Of a stretch of DNA of 19,617 nucleotides, positions 16,701-19,617 are shown one piece after another. Within the stretch, counting starts at the first letter, position 1. Each line of letters begins with the position of its first letter. The stretch comes from CAVURW01 sp963743595 (GTDB lineage: Bacteria > Verrucomicrobiota > Verrucomicrobiia > Methylacidiphilales > UBA1321): contig CAVURW010000131.1 of the NCBI GenBank assembly GCA_963743595.1, forward strand, positions 1-19,617, given 5' to 3'. The notes beneath the pieces were generated by a model. It did no database searches and was not told the origin of the DNA. It was given only the letters and a program-made list of their open reading frames with translations. The position numbers were made by a program, and so were the translations under genes.

Positions 16701-16902
16701 GCGTGTTTCGCAGCGATCTAAATTCGTCCAAGCGCAATTGGCGCAGCGACTGGGCCGAGACGTAGTACGCCAGGAAGGCGACGACCACGACAGTAACCGC
16801 AGCGATGAAAAACGAGTAGAGGGCGAGCTTGGTTCGGATTGAGAACCGGACTTTGGCACCCGATTTTTTCTTAGGGAGGGCAGAAACGGGGGGGTTTTTC
16901 AT
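13717..16902 (-). CDS. Membrane-bound CheA-like histidine kinase with sensor, HAMP, PAS, Hpt and ATPase domains
   Basis: The product has 1061 residues. A basic N-terminus precedes TM1 (about 27-49). An extracytoplasmic sensor of about 400 residues follows, probably dCache-like (GEAYLVGPDYFARTESRFLP and a second-half GVNWGLVTKID strand). TM2 lies at about 463-488, then HAMP at about 489-541 (SRPIVDFSEVADAIAAGDTE). A PAS-like domain (about 548-680, REGLLLVDTEGKIL) leads to an Hpt domain with FRGLHTIKGHARLL, phospho-acceptor H755. The last domain is a CheA-type ATPase: HLVTNSAIHGLES (N908, H912), EDDGRGYNL, and VFSDGLSTADSVSRAAGRGVGLS. The protein ends soon after the ATPase, so the CheW-binding P5 domain is missing, and I see no clear P3 dimerisation domain. 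It should autophosphorylate H755 and pass phosphate to the CheY-like protein encoded next. The upstream binding-protein gene, 5 nt away, may supply its ligand. Confidence 0.9.
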   Translation of the reverse strand: MKNPPVSALPKKKSGAKVRFSIRTKLALYSFFIAAVTVVVVAFLAYYVSAQSLRQLRLDEFRSLRNTLTQSIVAYFSQIRSETAAEAETETVRNALHDFSTARASLVADLTANGFTPDDHFLDTISNKNTDTFNSTIVRAISDIDKSLPDPSALLPTSPEGKILQYVYISANPSSLGAKFDKNLSTDIAVNPNLQEPFRTAFSKTAYAKTMDRYHPFFSRLALRYGVSDLELIDNDANVVYSYAKRFDFATNVQTNYWKRSTELGRVYLATWCTPLPSSTTLSSDQVVNSDYTRYVPALDNPMLILGCGIPDMPDPKTQKSAICGVLIHELNSQALDKIVTFNDEAAKAGLGNSGEAYLVGPDYFARTESRFLPQLSGGQVTPVIGLDGKPAGNSAILKLQLSSDIDKLLFNPEDPTNQGDLVDTDYRGISTLSLGSPLPLPGVNWGLVTKIDTAEAFASAVELGISIAGIGSLVLLGVVLLSFATASYFSRPIVDFSEVADAIAAGDTERRANIKSGDEIGLLANRFNSMVDQLVSINQQLALRNDQTAKIMSTVREGLLLVDTEGKILPEHSNAARLIFQTPDLSGLNFLGLIDKIVPPKVYHDCKNYVDVLLDPWVEEEFVTDINPLAQLKVSLPTDNGDFETKYLEFRFKRVYGEESKITYLLITVADATERVILSEKLEAAKENTRSQLSLLLGLTHIERPRLNQFFEETDREIRDINALLKVSTSSNVETILKSVDYLDLTNTVFRGLHTIKGHARLLNLEFFELGASNLEEKVSGLRELARAGNLKGQDFIPLVVGLQEFYHELSELRRLFARLSGEIDKAPTPSIAPTKAPVAKLTVDGVSFVDAKETSRFVGELTGMVDKLAEEFNKKVEIESSEFDLSLIPERCRTAVSGVFIHLVTNSAIHGLESTAERLKAHKPEVGKIKLASYFGQDHKVWVTVEDDGRGYNLDAIRKKAMELYNVGEDYFRDWSPEEITHLVFSDGLSTADSVSRAAGRGVGLSAVRAKAEELKGSVYVRSVPGKGSTFYFSMGTNQTDFYQNPVLRRLKEFAPILK

Positions 16903-16907
16903 AGAAT

Positions 16908-18071
16908 CTATTGCATTTTATCAACTTGAATCGCGTTCGTTCCAGAGATGCGGGTTAAAAAGACGACATGGCTGCCTTTGTGATCCTCGGGTGAATAACT
17001 GACGGTGAATCCGCCCAGATCGATCTGAAGCGAATCCATCGCTGCCGTAAAGGAGTCCTGGGTCAGCGTGGGTCCTGCCTTGCGTAAGCCTTCCACGAGA
17101 ACCCGAGCATCCACATAACCTTCTAGGGAGGCGTAATCGAAGGAGTTATGCCCCGCCGCCTGCATATCCGCCTGATAGTCCTTTACGAGCTGAATGGAAG
17201 GGTCAGTGGGTGAAGGAACGACCTGGGAGACGTAAACGCTATCCACTTTACCGTCCAAAAACTTGATAAGCGGTTCCGTTCCGACGAACGATACGTTGCA
17301 GTAGGTGGCGTTTAAGCCCAATGCCTTCGCCCCGAGGATGAACGCCGCGCAGGCTTTGTAAGCACCGATCATGATGACCGCGTCCGGTTTTTGGGGGACG
17401 ATAGCGTTCAGGGCGTCCTGCACATCCACCGAGTTACGGACGTACGAGGCATCTGCGACCGGTTGCAGGGACTTGGAGGCTAGCGCGGCCAAAGCGGCCT
17501 TTTTACCAGCATCCCCATAACTGTCTCCCTGACGGAAGATCGCGATACGCTTGGCACCCAGATCGTTTACCAGGTGATCGACGAGCTTAGCCGCTTCTTC
17601 ATCGTAGGTTGCGCGGACATTGTAGATCCCCGCGTTTTTGTCGCGCAGGATCCCGGCTCCCGTAAACGCTCCCACCAACTTCATCTTGGAAATGGCCAGC
17701 GGCAACAGAACGGACCGGCAGGTCGGCGTTCCCACGTAGCCGAGCAGCGCAAAAACACCGTCGGAATTGATCAATTTTTCTGTGTTGTTAACGGCGAGTA
17801 ACGGTTCGTAGCTATCGTCGTAACTAACCAGAGTGATCTTTCGCCCGTTCACGCCGCCCTTGGCGTTCACCTGGCTGATGTAGGCTTGAGACCCGGTTAG
17901 AACGGAGGTTCCGATGAAGGAGAGCCGTCCCGACTGGGCACTTGAGAGACCAATCTTGATTTCTGTCGGACTAGGATCGCCTTGGTAGGTGAACAAGCCG
18001 GCATACCCGATCGTCGTGGCCAATCCCACACAGAGCATTGCAATAGCAACGCTTGAAGCAGTCAATTTCAT
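16908..18071 (-). CDS. LivK-type periplasmic ligand-binding protein (Peripla_BP_6)
   Basis: The product has 387 residues. An N-terminal hydrophobic segment (MKLTASSVAIAMLCVGLATT) is an export signal or membrane anchor; its cysteine is not in a good lipobox. EIKIGLSSAQSGRLSFIGTS opens the mature domain. YISQVNAKGGVNGRKITLVS then YDDSYEPLLAVNNTEKLI is the classic start of branched-chain amino-acid/amide binding proteins, and NVRATYDEEAAKLVDHLV and RIAIFRQGDSYGDAG continue it. These proteins bind amino acids, amides or similar small molecules in the periplasm. No permease or ATPase genes of a Liv-type transporter are nearby. Instead the gene sits 5 nt after a response regulator gene and 5 nt before the membrane kinase gene, so sensing is a likelier job than uptake. 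The ligand cannot be read from the sequence. Confidence 0.88.
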   Translation of the reverse strand: MKLTASSVAIAMLCVGLATTIGYAGLFTYQGDPSPTEIKIGLSSAQSGRLSFIGTSVLTGSQAYISQVNAKGGVNGRKITLVSYDDSYEPLLAVNNTEKLINSDGVFALLGYVGTPTCRSVLLPLAISKMKLVGAFTGAGILRDKNAGIYNVRATYDEEAAKLVDHLVNDLGAKRIAIFRQGDSYGDAGKKAALAALASKSLQPVADASYVRNSVDVQDALNAIVPQKPDAVIMIGAYKACAAFILGAKALGLNATYCNVSFVGTEPLIKFLDGKVDSVYVSQVVPSPTDPSIQLVKDYQADMQAAGHNSFDYASLEGYVDARVLVEGLRKAGPTLTQDSFTAAMDSLQIDLGGFTVSYSPEDHKGSHVVFLTRISGTNAIQVDKMQ

Positions 18072-18076
18072 ATTAT

Positions 18077-18997
18077 TTAGTTTCTAGTATCTTGATCTTG
18101 CTGGAACGATCCCTCGTCCCACCGAGACGCAAATTCCAGGAGCAGCTCTTCCGTGCTCTGGCCGATATTGTCGTTGTGATAGGTCGGCATCTCGAAAAAC
18201 TTGTACTCGCCGCCGGTATGAGCCAGACAAACCTCAATGCACCGCTTCCCCGAGAGTGTGCCTGGCCCGATTGCATCCAAAATGCGACCATCTTCAAAGT
18301 AGATATAGGAGGGGCCGCCGTTACCGAGTTCCAAAACAAGATTTCCCGTGAGGCGGTGGGAGCTGATGACTTGTAAAACGGTGTAGAGCCGATGATTCGG
18401 CTTCAAAATACCGGCCAGGATAGCGATACGATCCGGGGGGCTCTCCAGAAGCGCTGCCGCGTAATAATGGCGGCTGGCATCCTTCACCATGCCGAGTTCT
18501 AGGAACTTAGCTGCAATGGTCACGTGCCCCTGAAGATTAGGCGTCGCGATGAGCTCTGCTTCCATCTTTCGCACCGCAGCGATTTTTTTGCGCTGCTCGG
18601 TTCCGGGCATCACGGTGGCTTCCGTGCGAGCCATATCGATTACGCGGCATAGGACGGACTTAAACGCATGAACTTGGTAGGGCTTGCGCAGAAAGTCTTG
18701 AGCTAACGCAATCTTCTGATAGGCAGAGATCAAGGCGCTGATGTTTTCCCCAGTAACCAGCAAAAATGGAAAACGCCGCAACTGCAGTTTCGTCAAACTT
18801 CTCGTGAACTGATCCGCGCTCATGTCCGGCAGCGAACAATCCAAAACGACAACGTCCGGGTGCAGGTTACCGCAGCTCTCCAGACCCATTTTACCGCTGC
18901 CAACGGCGTGCGTCACGCAATCCAGTTCATCGCCAGCCACCTTGGCCATGGCACGTCCCACGGTAGACGAATCGACGATAAGCACGGTTGGTTTCAT
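18077..18997 (-). CDS. Response regulator with DUF4388 (PatA-like) output domain
   Basis: The product has 306 residues. The N-terminal receiver has VLIVDSST, VVVLDCSLPDM with phospho-acceptor D53, LLVTGEN with T82, and FLRKPYQ with K105. The second acidic-pocket residue, normally D10, is serine, which could weaken magnesium binding. Residues about 130-200 are a helical linker. The C-terminal part (about 205-285) matches the DUF4388 pattern: LYTVLQVISSHRLTGNLVLE, then YIYFEDGRILDAIG and a GGEYKFFEM strand. DUF4388 occurs in PatA-type regulators and its biochemical role is not established. It is the first gene of the operon, with 5 nt to the binding-protein gene, so the operon promoter should lie in 18998-19180. 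I see no strong -35/-10 pair there. Confidence 0.82.
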   Translation of the reverse strand: MKPTVLIVDSSTVGRAMAKVAGDELDCVTHAVGSGKMGLESCGNLHPDVVVLDCSLPDMSADQFTRSLTKLQLRRFPFLLVTGENISALISAYQKIALAQDFLRKPYQVHAFKSVLCRVIDMARTEATVMPGTEQRKKIAAVRKMEAELIATPNLQGHVTIAAKFLELGMVKDASRHYYAAALLESPPDRIAILAGILKPNHRLYTVLQVISSHRLTGNLVLELGNGGPSYIYFEDGRILDAIGPGTLSGKRCIEVCLAHTGGEYKFFEMPTYHNDNIGQSTEELLLEFASRWDEGSFQQDQDTRN

Positions 18998-19180
18998 GGC
19001 AGAGAACAGGACCTTAGATGCCGGATGGCACTCGTCAAATTCAACTTTCAGTTTATGTGGACACGCCTTTAACGAATCACGTGTAAGTCAATCGCAATAA
19101 GCGAGTTACGCCGAAGCGAATTTCTCGACAATTTCTTTGAACGCGGCTTCATCGCGGGGCTGCAATTCTATTTGTTACCA

Positions 19181-19617
19181 TTATTCCGTCCGTTCCACGT
19201 ACCCTTCTTCACTCTTTTCCTGGATGAGTTTTGCCATGGCAGCCTCAGCCGACAGAGCATCCGCAAACGGTTTTGTCTTACTCTGACCGCCGGAGCCAAT
19301 TCGGCCCCAACGCGTCGTTACGGAATTTCCAGACGGGTAGACTTCCCAGAACTTATTGGACGTGCCCTGCGTGTACTCGAAATAACGGCGCTTGCTCGTT
19401 GCGGGTGCATTTCCGGGTGCGGTCGCGGGTTGAACCGCCATGGGCGTTACGGGCAGCGCGACCACAGCAGGCTTGCTCATTGCCTTGATTACAGGTTTCA
19501 CCGTGGCATCAATCCGCACGCCCACCCAGCTGGGGAATCGTGGCACACCGCCATCTGAGAGCTCCTGATACCGAAACGTCACCGTCGCGCCGATCTCTGG
19601 CGGATGTTCGCGTTCAC
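19181..19617 (-). CDS. ATP-dependent DNA ligase C-terminus fused to a WGR domain (5' end outside window)
   Basis: The frame is open to the window edge; the first complete codon ends at 19615 and 144 residues are visible. Residues about 8-35 (IGATVTFRYQELSDGGVPRF, then PSWVGVRID) match the end of the OB-fold of ATP-dependent DNA ligases, including a motif-VI-like R-F-P-S. An alanine/proline/valine-rich linker follows (about 36-75). The rest is a WGR domain (about 76-142): RYFEYTQGTSNKFWEVY, TTRWGRIGSGGQSKTK, and EAAMAKLIQEKSEEGYVE. WGR domains, best known from PARP proteins, contact DNA or nucleic acid ends. The combination suggests a ligase steered to breaks by its WGR tail. A GTG at 19582 looks like a start but is internal to the ligase domain, so it should not be used. 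Confidence 0.82.
   Translation of the reverse strand, partial: EREHPPEIGATVTFRYQELSDGGVPRFPSWVGVRIDATVKPVIKAMSKPAVVALPVTPMAVQPATAPGNAPATSKRRYFEYTQGTSNKFWEVYPSGNSVTTRWGRIGSGGQSKTKPFADALSAEAAMAKLIQEKSEEGYVERTE

Overview
The window looks like chromosomal DNA of a moderately GC-rich Gram-negative environmental bacterium, probably from soil or sediment. A Verrucomicrobiota-like host is my best guess. The reasons are that most starts lack a Shine-Dalgarno sequence, there are secreted glycan-degrading proteins, an interspersed palindromic repeat, and a DNA ligase carrying a WGR domain. This placement is an inference; no rRNA or other phylogenetic marker is present.

Left part (1-6745, mostly + strand): the C-terminal half of a LacI-type regulator, then a tRNA 3'-end-like sequence fused to a truncated nucleotidyltransferase-like fragment (a probable attachment-site scar). 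Next come three closely spaced genes for secreted proteins: a discoidin/F5-8C-type carbohydrate-binding protein, a heparinase-II/III-C-like beta protein, and a secreted aldose 1-epimerase. A repeat-rich block (3993-4960) surrounds a small GIY-YIG nuclease gene. A secreted GH27 alpha-galactosidase follows. Together with the LacI-type regulator, these genes suggest a small galactoside-utilisation locus: the glycan is bound, alpha-galactose is released, and its anomers are interconverted.

Middle part (6746-12715): a palindromic-repeat intergenic region, then a single membrane-anchored hypothetical gene (6955-8255) broken by an in-frame stop and a frameshift. A hypothetical gene and ribonuclease D follow. 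Next is a tandem pair of three-helix membrane protein genes in which the first copy is frameshifted and the second intact. RecQ helicase lies on the - strand.

Right part (12850-18997, all - strand): a tight five-gene signalling operon with gaps of 5-8 nt and one 8-nt overlap. In transcription order it encodes a response regulator with a DUF4388/PatA-like output domain, a LivK-type periplasmic ligand-binding protein, a 1061-residue membrane kinase, a CheY-like receiver and a CheX-type phosphatase. The kinase has an extracytoplasmic sensor, HAMP, PAS, Hpt and CheA-type ATPase but no CheW-binding domain. No MCP, CheW, CheR, CheB or ABC permease gene is in the window. I read it as a self-contained, chemotaxis-derived ligand-sensing pathway in which one membrane kinase replaces the receptor-CheW-CheA complex. 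It is the most interesting system here.

The right edge (19181-19617, - strand) holds the C-terminus of an ATP-dependent DNA ligase fused through a linker to a WGR domain.
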